A stretch of 64,000 nucleotides of DNA from Ctenosaura bakeri (GCA_948474755.1 CAOLHI010000955.1:248001-312000), one strand, 5' to 3'. Positions 12,100-23,298 are shown, counted from the stretch's first letter. Translations and numbers: made by a program. Notes: generated by a model from the letters alone, not told the origin.

Positions 12100-13716
12100 A
12101 TCTAAGATCTATGAAGCTGGGAAACCGTGGCAGCTATGAAGTAGATGGTAGGGAGACTGATGAGTTGGTGGAGGGGACAGAATATGGCTCACATTTGGTT
12201 AGGGGAAAAGTCTGTTTATAGACTTTGGCATAGTGTTAATAGCAAAAAGAAAAAAAACATCTTACTAAGCAAAGTAGAAATTAACCTGTTCCCTTGTTGT
12301 TCTCTTTGAATCCTGAGATGTATTCCTTCCTTCAGAATGTCCAAGGAGAAAGCTAAACTCCTAAATTTCATTTCAAACATTTCTCCCTATCCTCTCTATA
12401 AAGATATGATAAATAATACTAAAAATTTATTATGGGAGGCAACAGTGTATTCATACAACTTTCTTGGCTATCCACGTAGGTTGGGATTCTTGAGAGGCGA
12501 AAAATGAAGTAAAGACCACTTTGAATATAAAAATAATAAGAAAGCTAAAAAAAATGCTAAAATGCTAAAAAAAATTGCTAAGAAAATAAAATTAAGCATT
12601 TAATAAAATTAAGACATATAGCTTTATTTTTTAATAATAATTTTTTAAAAAAATGAATAATAAATTAAATCTTTTAAAAAAGAAAAAAAGTTACATTGTC
12701 TAAAGTTAATTTTTCCTTGAAATTTAACATTTATTTTTCAGTTCCCACCTCTTGATTCCATTTTTTTGCGTTTTCCCCAAATTACATCCTCTTTTAGTAT
12801 TTGGCTTACAATCTCCTTTATATATATTATCTTTTTCTTATCAATTTATGTTCTTCATAGTATACACATTTAAGCTAATATTAAATTATAATATACACAT
12901 TTAAACCAGTTAAACAAATAAGTGTCCTTTAAATTCAGTTAATTAACCTTATATTGCCCACTTTCTATTTTCTACTACTTCAGTAAATCTCATGTTTCCT
13001 TACATTTGATCCAATCAGTCACACATTTCTATTGTCTTTCAAATTGTTGCATGGAGCAATCCTTTAATAAACTAGAGAGCTTTTCTTATCTCTTTCATTT
13101 CCATAACTTTGAATTTCCATTCTTCCGTAGTTGGACCCGTGGCTATAAATGTGTCCCTGAAGTAAAATTTCTTCTTCCCACAATGTAGAACCTTATCTCT
13201 CAGGGGAAATGTACCTATAAGCCTGAAAGTAGTTCCAAAGCAGCACTAGTCAGAAGTGGTGGTCCATGGACCAGTGCAGATCCACGAGCCATTGGCTGCT
13301 GGACCATAGTTTCCAAGAAAGAAAGAAGCACTTGCAGGCAATATGGTACTGGCCTCTGGCACATTCGTGGGAAAAAAGGCTGCCCCTCCCATATTTGATA
13401 GCCTGAGGAACATATATTTTGAGACTGAAGCACTGCTGTGAGAGTGAAGCATGAAGGATGAGGCAAGGAAGCAAACACTGATGTGACTAGCTTTGTGAAG
13501 TCGGGGGAAGGATGTTCTGGAGGTATAGTTCTGGCAGGATTTCAACAGATATAGAAACAGGGAGTTAGGGTTCCCTCATGTGAGCCCTCTTCTCATTGTC
13601 TGCTCTCCTGTTTGCTTACTTCTCAGGCTTCACCTCTCATACCTTTTCCTTCTTCTTCTCTTACACAAGTGGCCACTGGTAGCAAATCCTATCTTTATAT
13701 TTCTCCCCAATATGTA
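12100..13716. other. AT-rich intergenic region, no gene recognised
   Basis: 12400-12960 is very AT-rich, with A- and T-runs and TTTAAAAAA words. Near 13255-13320 the words TGGTCCATGGACCAGTGCA and GCTGCTGGACCATAGTTT look like the edge of an old hAT-type repeat, but I could not define termini. Confidence 0.4.
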
Positions 13717-13767
13717 GTGTGGTCACTGGTGGCTTCCATGTCATTGAGGCAGTGAATACAGTATGGG

Positions 13768-13866
13768 TTTTAGTCTGAATCTTTAAAGAGCTACTCAAGG
13801 TGCTGAACTTTAGCTTCCAAATAAGTTCAGCACCTTGAATAGCTCTCTTAAAGTTCAGACTAAAAC
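13768..13866. repeat. Near-perfect long hairpin (about 43-bp stem, 12-nt loop)
   Basis: The arm 13768-13810 is complementary to 13823-13866 with one substitution and two single-base indels. Inner ends are CAAGGTGCTGAACTT and AAGTTCAGCACCTTG. Weaker complementarity continues outward (CAGTGAA near 13750 against TTCACTG near 13885; GCTTCCAT near 13731 against ATAGAAGC near 13895). It may be a recent MITE or a transcribed hairpin; no terminal duplication was identified. Confidence 0.85.
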
Positions 13867-13920
13867 ACAGAGCAGATTCATCGTTCACTGATAGAAGCTC
13901 CCAACCACAATTTTATGCAG

Positions 13921-15247
13921 GTCATTTTAATAGCCATCCCCCTGCTGAAAGTGATCTTTTTATGATGGTCCAGATAATCAGTCATCAGTCTATATCAGAT
14001 CATCAGTCTACATACATACTCAGAACCGTGGACCTGACTTCAGAATTGGGGGGATGGACATTGTTCCCACTCCATGGTGATTGAGACATATATAAGGAAA
14101 AATGACCTTCACCTGCATGAAGGAGGTTTATTTAATGTTATTGTTAGGGAGTTTTTTACATCATTCAGAACGCATGCCATACCATCACAAGTTGTTATTA
14201 CTGTTGGACTATATGCAAAGATTTCTTTTCTTTTTTTTTTATCGTATGTGAAGTGTGTTGTGAAAGATATGGAGTCTTGTTAAAATACTCAGTTTTAAAG
14301 GAAGCTCACTGAATGTTCCTCCATCAGTTTCTGGAGGAATAATTTCCTCTGTCAGAGGGAGCAGTAAAAACCCCTTGACTATTATTTATTGGCAAATTCA
14401 AAAAAGGACAGCGTCAGATCAATGATGGGCTCTGAATTACCTGTAAGCTAAAGTTGCCAAAAGCATTTGAGATACTTGTGCTATTCTACTTCATGATGAC
14501 AACCCTTTATTAATGAGGATCTTTTCACATTTATATTGCTGCCGTTTTTAATTATATCATGACATTTGTATATCTACATTGCTTTTTTCATCATGACCTG
14601 TAGACTGTTCAAAAATTAATGTAACTATCTAGGTATGAGAAGGTAAAGGTAGGAACTCAAGGAAAACATTGGTGTTCTGACTAAGGCTGGTGATTGTACA
14701 TGTGGGTGGGAAGCAAGTTCTGTCCCCTCTCTCAGTTGTGTTCTGGATTGCAATCTGCTTGTTATGTTCATGTTTGGCACAGTAGATTTTGCTGCTGGTG
14801 GTAAAGACCAAGAGGATGACCCCCCCCCATTTCATCTACAAAATTTCATCTCACATTAACATTGGTGACGGGCAGCATCTTTCAGCACATCTGAAGCCTA
14901 CTTCAGGGTAGAATGGCACATGTGACTCACAAAGACAATTCTTTTCCCCAGTAGTTCACTGCCTCTTTCTCTTTTGCCCAGTTTTACCACCTGAAGCAGT
15001 TTTCTCACTCTGTCTAATGGTACAACTGGCTATGACACTGTTCTATAGAACTTAGTGGGAGTTCTTAGTGAGAAAACCAAGACGCTTATATGTTCTCGTC
15101 CTTTGGCTTACTAGGCTTTCAGAAATTAAGACAACTCAGACCAGTCCAACAGTGGGCCACAATATGTTTTAAGTGAGCAGCTGGAATCTTTGCCAAAATG
15201 CTGGTCCAGGTGGCCTTTGATCTAATTGAGAGAATAATATCTTATGC
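13921..15247. other. Intergenic, nothing recognised
   Basis: Non-coding sequence 1-2.2 kb upstream of CPS1, with a C-run at 14820-14828. No exon, RNA gene or named repeat was seen. Confidence 0.45.
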
Positions 15248-15255
15248 TCTTAGGC

Positions 15256-15405
15256 CAGAGGTGAGCAACTTGTGACCTTCCTAACATTGTTGGACTTTAA
15301 CTCCCATCATTCCTTACTGCTGACTATGTTGATTGGGCCACTTGCTAGGGTTAAGGGAAACTCCAGTCCAATAACCTCAGGAGGGTCACAAGTAGCTCAC
15401 CCACT
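15256..15405. mobile_element. hAT-type MITE (150 bp)
   Basis: Terminal inverted repeats CAGAGGTGAGCAACTTGTGA (left) and its decayed inverse TCACAAGTAGCTCACCCACT (right). Inner arms include TTGTTGGACTTTAACTCCCA and its partner CTCCAGTCCAATAACCTC. Flanking octamers TCTTAGGC and TCTTAGGT match at 7 of 8 positions, as expected for hAT. Confidence 0.8.
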
Positions 15406-15539
15406 TCTTAGGTGACAAGTACAAAATCAAGACATCAGTTAATTCTTACTCTGCCGATTTTACACACATCAACGAACCATGTGGATTCTAGAAACAAAAA
15501 GAAACAGACTACCTAAAACTGAAGTTAGCTGATTGCCCA

Positions 15540-15540
<1 letters not shown>

Positions 15541-15603
<63 letters not shown>

Positions 15604-15730
15604 TGTATCCCGCCTCTCCATATGGATCGAGGCGGCGAACAACTTACAAATAGCATGTATTTTGAAACATTTCTATACATTATGCCAGTTATACTTTATG
15701 CCAGTTATACATTATACATTATGCCAGTTG
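15541..15730 (-). mobile_element. 5'-truncated tRNA-SINE tail with long (ATT)n
   Basis: About 62 bp of uninterrupted ATT repeat is followed by CCCGCCTCTCCATATGGAT and GGCGAACAACTTACAAATAG, matching the 3' half of the full-length SINE at 17158-17397. The end carries three copies of a TTATGCCAGTTATAC unit (about 15679-15730) that the other copy lacks. It lies about 0.45-0.64 kb upstream of the CPS1 start codon. Confidence 0.8.
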
Positions 15731-15969
15731 GGTAGAATCTGGGAAACTCAATCAACAAGTAGTGTAATATTAAGTTACTTCCTGTAATAAATGTAAGTTC
15801 TACATTGTCTCTAATCAGAATGTTAATTGCAGCTTGATATCTTTTGCTTTCTCACAGTTTACACAGCAAAGATAGTTGGGGAAAAAGAAGCTCTGATACT
15901 CTCCTGCAGTTCCAGCTGTTTTCCAGTAGTGGGAACATTGTTTATGCTTGGTCTGGAAGTCAGCTGCAG

Positions 15970-15993
15970 CTAACATCTTCCTACTGATGTTAG
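15970..15993. promoter_or_regulatory. Perfect 8-bp inverted repeat upstream of CPS1
   Basis: CTAACATC (15970-15977) and GATGTTAG (15986-15993) are separated by 8 bp, centred about 60 bp upstream of the TATA-like element. The geometry could suit a dimeric factor, but I cannot assign one. An ATTGTTTATGC stretch at 15937-15947, of FOXA-like type, lies just upstream. Confidence 0.35.
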
Positions 15994-16038
15994 TCACTCC
16001 TCTAAGGAGGAGCAGAGAGGGTGGAGCCAGGTAGGTGC

Positions 16039-16048
16039 CTTTAAAAAG
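16039..16048 (+). promoter_or_regulatory. CPS1: Candidate TATA-like element of CPS1
   Basis: CTTTAAAAAG lies 138-129 bp before the start codon. If used, it would place transcription start near 16070 and give a 5' UTR of roughly 100 nt without an intron. A C/EBP-like half site ATGCAAAG follows at 16063. This is inferred from position and composition only. Confidence 0.35.
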
Positions 16049-16176
16049 AAGAATGAATGAAGATGCAAAGGAAAGGCTGTAAAGCTGAGTCAGGAGACCA
16101 ACTGCTCCTCAGAATCTGCTTCCATCTACTTTGGTACAGCATCTACGTCCCCACCCTATTTAGCTAATCCTACAAG

Positions 16177-16302
16177 ATGACAAGAATTTTGATGACTTGC
16201 AAAATGATGAAAACTTTAAGAAGAGGACAGGGCATTTTCCACAGGGCTGCTCAGCGTAACCAGCACCTTTCAAGAACAGGTATCCGATCACTGAGTATGA
16301 AG
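16177..16302 (+). CDS. CPS1: CPS1 exon 1: mitochondrial presequence
   Basis: First coding exon of carbamoyl-phosphate synthase (ammonia), the matrix enzyme making carbamoyl phosphate from ammonia, bicarbonate and 2 ATP for the urea cycle. It encodes 42 residues beginning MTRILMTCKMMKTLRRGQGI and ending GIRSLSMK; mammalian CPS1 also begins MTRIL, ends this exon GIR.LSVK and has 42 residues here. There are eleven Arg/Lys and no acidic residues, typical of a cleavable matrix-targeting peptide, so the sequence varies more than the rest. Start choice: A at -3, A at +4, and an in-frame TAA at 16165-16167 excludes upstream extension. The donor is AAG|GTAATT, phase 0. A separate alternative first exon cannot be excluded. 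Confidence 0.96.
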
Positions 16303-16814
16303 GTAATTCATAAACTATTCATTTAATTCATCCTACTTTTCTTTCTCTTGCTCCTCTTGCTGTTTCCAACAGGTAACATGCTGGGAAATTCTTGGCTGTA
16401 GATAATCTTGCTTATGTACAAACAAATTCTTGAGCAAAACTGAGTTCTAAGTTCTAATTTATTAGTGTGTGTAGACTGAAGGATATATTGACTTAGCAAA
16501 TAGTTGTGGTGTGTACCCTGAGTTATACTCAGTTGGAATTCTTTAGCAAGGTAAAGTTTCATAAACTCTGTTAAACAGTCTTCAGATAAGCTGGGTAGCA
16601 CAGTTTGGTAAAAGAACTGATCTTTGCTACGTAGTAAGAAAATATATGCTTCTCTAATCTTGAACAAAGTGAGAATATTGGATATCAGCGATATCTGTTT
16701 ATTGTGCACATATGAAAGTGTCAGTGTGTTTTGATATTTGATCCTGTGTATCCTGCCTTTTTTTGTTTAAAGACTCACATATATTTTGCAAATCATGCAT
16801 AGTTTTGGGCCATT

Positions 16815-16888
16815 TCTTCTCCTCTTCTTCAGTATTCCAAAGTTTCTCCTCTTCTTCAGTGTTCCAAATCTTCTTCAGTATTCCAAAG
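16815..16888. repeat. Three-unit imperfect tandem repeat in intron 1
   Basis: The unit TCTTCTTCAGTATTCCAAAG, with an optional leading TTTCTCC, occurs three times in about 74 bp, 0.5 kb after exon 1. Local duplication; no function implied. Confidence 0.75.
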
Positions 16889-17157
16889 TGGTAAAGTTTT
16901 TTTTTTTTAAAAAATTAACCTTGCACCTCAATGGCAGTATTACAGCATGCCACTATTGCACTGTAATTCTACAGATTATTTTTTTTAAAAAATTGAGGCA
17001 TTGGGGGAGAAATAGAGGGCAACCATGTGTAGAGTGCAATATATCTGGAAACACACCTTGGGATGGATATGAGGATGTTGGATGCACCTACAGGTATTGT
17101 CATACCTTACATCTTGAACAAGAGGCCGACAAATGAGTTGGAATGTGATACTTTTTT

Positions 17158-17397
17158 AAAAATTATTTATTTATTTATTTATATCCCGCCTCTCCATATG
17201 GATTGAGGTGGCGAACAACTTACAAATAGCATGTATTTCAAAACATTTCTATACATGCCCCCAACAAGCTGGGTACTCATTTTACCGACTTGCGGAAGGA
17301 TGGAAGGCTGAGTCAACCTTGGAGCCAGGCAGGATCAAACTTACAACCTTGTGGCTTGCAGTACTGGCATTTAACCACTGCACCACCAGGGCTCCCT
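17158..17397 (-). mobile_element. Full-length tRNA-derived SINE with (AAAT)n tail
   Basis: On the - strand the head GGAGCCCTGGTGGTGCAGTG is followed by a B-box-like AGTTTGATCCT, the body TTGACTCAGCCTTCCATCCT and the end GGCGGGATATAAATAAATAA. This is a SINE type common in squamates, different from the Sauria SINEs in head, body and tail. A truncated sister copy is at 15541. Confidence 0.82.
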
Positions 17398-17402
17398 GGC
17401 TT

Positions 17403-20400
17403 TTCTATTGAAGCTTTTATTTTTTTTAAAGGCAGGGAAGTGGTTGGATAAAGAAGCAACAAGAAAGCCTAAGAAGCTTAGGCTTCTTAAAGTAACTTTA
17501 AATGATATGATAATGATATGAATCACCAGTGTGGATCAGTCCTCAGTTTTACCATTTTAAGCAAACTGGAGACAATGTTGCCAGTGGATCCCCCCTGGAT
17601 AAAGCCTTGTTTTTATATTGTTATCTTACATGTTATCTTATATTGTTATCTTACACGTATGAGATCGTCTGAGTGCTAAAAGTCAGCAGATAAAGTATTG
17701 GACGTGAACTATGGCCCAGTTCTCACTTGGGAATTAAAAATGTGTCTGCTCTGGACTATATGACTTCAGAGTACAGGCTGGAATGCTTTGCCATACAAAT
17801 AATAGTAATAATACTATTTCATTTATTTATTAGATTTTTAGCTCACCATTCTTCCAGACAGGTCAGGGCAGTGTATTACATTTTCTTAAGTTACATCCTT
17901 AGTATTTGTGTTTATTACATTTTGTTTTCTTCTATATTGCATTATTTTTTAAATAAAAAAAAATCAGTAGTCTATGAATAAAAAATTCTAAAACAGGCAA
18001 AAATACTTTAACCAATGGAGTAGAGAAGATATATCTTAGTAATAATTGTCTTATATGCTTGCCTGCTTGCTTGCCTGCTTTCTTTCCTTTTTTAAAAAAA
18101 TATATTTTTGTTCAGTTCATCCAATGTTTCTACTTGCTGTATAAATATAAACGGCATGGGAGATTCAGAGCCTTCATGTGGGGCCATGACTTTTTTTTTA
18201 TTTTCATATTTTGGTTCTTAAGTCCAATCAGTTTATTCAGTTTCTTACATTCTAGTTTCTTACAATCAGTTTCTTACATTCTAGCCACACAGCTTTTCCT
18301 GCAGCTGCTCTATATATTAGTTTTCCTATGTTAAATTTTGTTGTCCTGTGTAAATGACTAAAGAAGGATGTTTTTTAATATGTAATGATCTACCCATTTT
18401 TGCCAACACTTTTAATGTTACTGGTGAATGACCTGATAATATGGTGTGATTTATTTTCACATATGGACTTACATTTCCAAGTAGCTAGTTGAACTCTGCC
18501 TGACTCAATTTACACAACTTACTTCTTTACACCGTGAGAATACTTTGTACCTTCAGTATCTGCTGGTGCTATCTTTCAGTTTTAACACTTTATAGCTACT
18601 AGTTCTAAGTTGGGGGAGAAACTGTCTTTCTGTGACCCATTTCATCACAGCGAGTTCACTCAGGAGTGTGATAAGCCTTGGCTCTTGACCATACAGGGTA
18701 GGTTTGTTTATTGTATTTTTGGATTTGCGCTTTCTTCATAGCTTGGATATTGGTGAGTGACATTGCTGGCATCTTGGAGAATGAATGAATGAATGAATGG
18801 TGCATATACAGTAGTGGGTTGAAATACTTAACAGCCTTGTTTTATCTTGGTTGCCTGACATTTCCACTGCATGCAACAATGTGTACTGTATCAACATGTG
18901 CTGCTTGCAGATGGGATTTCTTGTTCCCAGTTGTGGCTCAGAATTGTTATAATTCCCCAAACGAATGCCTAGGTTGCTTGTATTCCAAGATATATTCTTT
19001 TCAGCTTATGGAACCACACTCTGGTATGAGAACCGGCAACTTATTTTTCCTTATCTCTGGTTGTGTACTGTCCCCATTGACAGTTATGTATTGGACAGAA
19101 ATTCAACAACAATGTTGAGGAAAGCTGCATCTGGATCTCTATTTTCTATGCAACAGAGAGAGTTGATGGGACTTCTTTCAACGTACTGGTCTTCCCAAAA
19201 GGGGAAAGTTTGGAATCCCACCAGTCCCCTCTGTGATCTAACATAAGCTAGAATATCACTTGGGGTCATTGTACAGTTTTCTGGATGCTACCAAGTTCTG
19301 TCGCTCTGTATCTGTGTGCGTACGCAGCAACTGACAAGTGTGTAATGATTGGCTAAGACTGTTCATTTGCACATGGATGGAATCTGCCTGAACAAATAAG
19401 AGGAAGAAAGACGGTGTGGGGTGTGTGACAGTTAAGGAGATGGGGACACTTGGAGAGAAAGTTAATAAGAGGCAATTGAGAGTGACTACACAGGAATAAA
19501 AGAAAAATTATTTAAGTGTTTAGTGCATAGACATCTAAATGAATATTGCTAACATAGTAACATAGTATATTTATAACCAAATGTTTATATACTGGAGGAT
19601 GGTGAGGATGTAGCTTGATTTAAGTATACATCATGATATAACTATAAGCATAGGATTGTCTTTAGATCACTGTCATTGGGAATATCTAAGTACAGCATAA
19701 TAGCCAAAGGGTGACACAACAGACCTTATCCACTGAGAGATGGATCTTGTAAAGCTAATGGTGCAGGACTGCCCAGAGTTGTGTTTTCTGAAGATGATGA
19801 ATTCTAACTTAGTGGTCACTCTAGAAAAGCAAGGGAACACCACTTGCTCCTTTCCCCTCCTTCATTCTCTCAACCTGGGGGCATGTTGTTTGTATAACTA
19901 TTTCACTTGGTTTTTGGACATGCACATGCCTGGATTGAGCATTGGCATTTAAAACCCGGTACAATAGCAGCACTCAGTTTGTTTTCAAATGTGACACTGT
20001 TTTAAAACCAATCAGGGTTGGTGGTAGTGGCAAGTTTATAAAGCTGTCTTGACCTTTTGGCAAGTATGTTATTATATTCACACCTTTTATGTGAGTGGTG
20101 AAGAAAAATACTAAAAGAACAGCATTATGCCTAGGTTCAGTTTCCTTCAGAGAGAGGCCGTTAAAAGTTTCTGATATTTTCTACTACTGGAGTTTATTTA
20201 TAAACAAATAGGTTTAGCCAGGTATGAGCAATCCGCTTAACCACTCCAGCAGAGAAACACATCCATGACTCTGATCAGATCTCAAAGGAGAGACAGATAG
20301 CTTGCTCAGCATACTGTGTCTATGCTCTCCCTCCATCTTGCTGTAGTCCATTTTCTTTATTCCCTTTAACAGACCACTACCACTTTATCCTTACCTAGGA

Positions 20401-20433
20401 GGGGGTGGGTGGGAGTTCTCCAAACTCCCAGTC
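17403..20433. other. Intron 1 stretch, mostly unassigned
   Basis: Contains a 21-bp near-palindrome AAGCCTAAG-AAG-CTTAGGCTT near 17463, a possible LINE tail relic near 17815-17885 (TTTATTTATTAGATTTTTAG), a CTTGCCTG-rich run at 18057-18080, a duplicated CAGTTTCTTACATTCTAG motif near 18237-18284 and (GAAT)n at 18780-18799. No gene was recognised. Confidence 0.45.
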
Positions 20434-20458
20434 TTACAGCAGCACCATCGTATAATAC

Positions 20459-20484
20459 CTGAGTCTGAGTCTGAGTCTGAGTCT
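20459..20484. repeat. (GAGTCT)4 microsatellite
   Basis: Four consecutive GAGTCT units. Together with the TTTC tract below it produces long spurious open frames. Confidence 0.9.
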
Positions 20485-20568
20485 ACAAAAACTACAGATT
20501 TTTCCTAAGCTGCTTTGTATTTTAAAATACTTCCCCTCCAAAACAGTGAGAGTTAAAAAAAAAAATCC

Positions 20569-20622
<54 letters not shown>
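20569..20622. repeat. (TTTC)n microsatellite
   Basis: About thirteen uninterrupted CTTT units, directly abutting the surviving half of an M1 MITE. Confidence 0.95.
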
Positions 20623-20717
20623 CAAAGGCCCCTCCCTAAACTGCAAACCCCAGGATTCCATAGAATGTTGAAAGTGGAATAATAGCACAATAACAATCTA
20701 GTGCGGAAATGGACCAT
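20623..20717. mobile_element. Half copy of MITE M1
   Basis: The right arm is present: AAAGGCCCCTCCCTAAACTG, GGATTCCATAGAATGTTGAA, AGTGGAATAATAGCAC and the terminus CTAGTGCGGAAATGG. The left arm is missing and the TTTC tract stands in its place. Confidence 0.75.
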
Positions 20718-23033
20718 GTAAAACCTTATGAAGGAGGATTTGACTGTTTCCTACCTGCAGTGGCCCTCGTCTGGATTGGGGTCATGAATACTTTCTAAAG
20801 AGTAAATGAGAAGAGTGATCTTAGGCTGCATAGGATAAATTTAATGTACCAAATAGTTTAACTGTGAGTGTTGGTTCCTACAACACACTGGCAGCCAATT
20901 TTCCAGTAAAAACTGCTCACAAAAGTGGTCATGTGCATGAACACTCTAAAATGGAGCCCCCCTCAAACTTATGCAAGATTACAGCTGCAGTTCTATGAAA
21001 GAAAATCTGAAAATTGTGATTTCTCACCTTAAGGAAGGGGAGAGGCAATCTTGTGTGTTCTGTGCTGATACCATTCTGCTCACGCAAGTTGGCCCCTTCA
21101 GGGAGCAGTTTCCTTCCACAAAAAAGTTTTATGAGAAGTGACGCTGAGTTCTAACACTGCTTTGCTATGGATGCTTTTGCCTTACTGGGTCCATATCCAT
21201 AATGCACAGTAGTCTGTTGCATTATTTAGACTCCCCTGATCCTTTGTAACCTTTCTGAATATCTAAAAAGACATAGGTGATGGATGGTGACACCAAAGGG
21301 CATGGATTGGGAGCTCTGTGGGAATAACATTACAGAGTCTGATCAAGCCGAGCTACATTTTCTTTACTGAAAGTAAAAGTGCTGAACAATGTAACAGGTT
21401 TCAAGATGTGTTGTGACAGGCCGTTGGCAAGATTAGTCACTGCTTCCACACAACTTGAATCTCGATCTACTTCATGAGATCTCACAGGTCAGCTTTACTG
21501 CCTTCACCGGCTGACATGACAAGAAAGCGCTGTGTTTGTAAAGAAATCTTGTTAAATGCACACTAAGGCTAACAATGTGGCATTTCTAAGAACAGTAGCC
21601 CAGAAAGAAGAAGAGAAAAGGAAGTGGCTGGGCCAAGCAGTGGTTTTCCTCTCAAGTTCTGTCTCAACTAGCTCCTCTGAGGACTACGGTGCTGCCGTAA
21701 GATGGTCCATGTGGGTCAGTTAAGAAGATAAGGAAGCTTGCTCAGAGAAATCCAGGGCCAAAAAGTTTTATGGCTTCCTCTTTTGACAGTAGATTTGGCT
21801 GGTTTCACTGCCCTTATAGTACTCGCGTTGCTGCCTTAGGATTCCAAGTGTAGGTTCTGAGAAAGTCTTTATAACAACATCAGAATCACACCAGACAGGC
21901 TTTCTTATCACAGTTTCTTAATGACATGAAAGGAATACCCAATAGTCTTCCCCTGTGATGTGATCCCAGCCTCTCAAAACCATGATCTAATATTAATTTG
22001 GTTATCCTGGCTGGGCTTCTCTCAAATAATCAAAGGAACTGCAATTGGTTGAGGATGCTGACAAATCCAGTTAAAGCTCCCATCACAGAAACTACACTAA
22101 TGGAGAAAGCAATTTACATCTGTTATGTATAGATTTGCATAATCTTTCCTCAGGCCTCATGTCCTGAATGCTGTGTTTTCTGCTTGGTCCTTGTATTTCA
22201 GTCCACAACAGACTCTAACCATCCTCCTTACTTCATACACTTCTAGGCTCCCTCGCACCTAGGCCCAAAATACATGTTATATAAAGGCTGCCGGTTTGTG
22301 TTTCCTTGGTAATGTGTACCTGAGAAAAAAAGTGTCAATGTGAAAGTCTTTCTCTATCCCCCGTTGCCTTTTGTTTTGAGGTGGGAAATGCTAACAGGAA
22401 GATACCTAGTCAAAGTTTTCCCTCATATGTATTGCCAGAGATACACAAGTTGTCTAAATGTGGATTGGCAGGGGCTACATATCCCCCTATAACATATGAG
22501 TTTAGGCTTTAGCCTTTTTGACCCTCCTATGACTTCTTTTTGCTCAGCCTGCTTTGCCCTCAGAAAGCCTCTTATGCGCACCATCCAAGCTCTAGATCCA
22601 ACCAAAGAGTTTGGGGCTACCAAAAAGCCTGGAATCTGCATGGTTCTTATCCTGTCTCCAAGGCCTTGGCATCCCTTTCCACTCTGGTACCAGCGTGTGA
22701 AGTTGTCTCTCTGTGTATTGCTGGAGCTGAGGAGGGGAATGAAGAGAGGATCAGTGGGCCCATGTACTTGAATCTTTTGCACCATTTGGAGCAAAACAAG
22801 AAGTCCTGTCATTCCAATTTGAGCCTTCCAATTGTACAAATACTGGTAGTGGCACCTGGAAAAATAGAAATTTCTGTGGGCTGACCGTAAAATTTCCAAG
22901 AGCCCCATAGTGAAGGAGTGGGCAACATGTCTGACCCTCCTTGTTTTTTCAGACTGCAGCTATCAGCTGACAATGAATGTTGGAGAATGCAGCCCAAGAA
23001 CATTTGGAGGACCACCCATTTCTCAACCTTTGT
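20718..23033. other. Intron 1 stretch, nothing recognised
   Basis: Unassigned intronic sequence. A 161-codon open frame on the - strand (22423-22908) overlaps comparable frames on the + strand, has no domain I recognise and no splice context, so I regard it as chance. Confidence 0.45.
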
Positions 23034-23180
23034 GTAGGGCCTGGAAAAAAAACTCCCTGCCTATTGGCAAGAACTATAGTCTGAATGCAGTTGCAAGAAA
23101 AGCCATCCTGCAAGGTAGACTGCCACACTACTTTTTTGTCCAGTGCAGCTAGAAACAAGGAAGCTCCCAGTCCTTACAGA
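23034..23180. repeat. Unclassified dispersed repeat U2, copy 1
   Basis: Matches 25716-25870 in order: TAGGGCCTGGAAAAAAAACT, TCCCTGCCT, AAGAACTATAGTCTGAATGC, GCCATCCTGCAAGGTAGACT (order partly rearranged in the other copy) and TTTTTTGTCCAGT. Probably an old non-coding transposon of unknown type. Confidence 0.5.
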
Positions 23181-23298
23181 ACATCCCTGAGCTCCAAGGC
23201 AAAAAGGGTATTTTTGCATTTTCTGTTTTTAGAGTTCCAGGGCAAAATTAATAAGCAGTGTTCAACATCACTGATCTCCTAATAATTTGTATATCTGC

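Noticed and set aside
15541..15603. Leucine-rich coding sequence over the ATT repeat
   Set aside because: The poly-Leu stretch is a translated (TTA)n microsatellite.
1..16176. Upstream neighbour gene (LANCL1 precedes CPS1 in mammals)
   Set aside because: No exon of such a gene could be recognised; the region holds only repeats and unassigned DNA.
16323..16709. 128-codon open frame on the - strand just after CPS1 exon 1
   Set aside because: AT-rich and rich in Ile/Leu/Lys/Ser, no recognisable domain, no splice or promoter context, antisense in an intron. Most likely chance.
22423..22908. 161-codon open frame on the - strand in intron 1
   Set aside because: Overlaps comparable open frames on the + strand, has no family resemblance and no exon-like borders.
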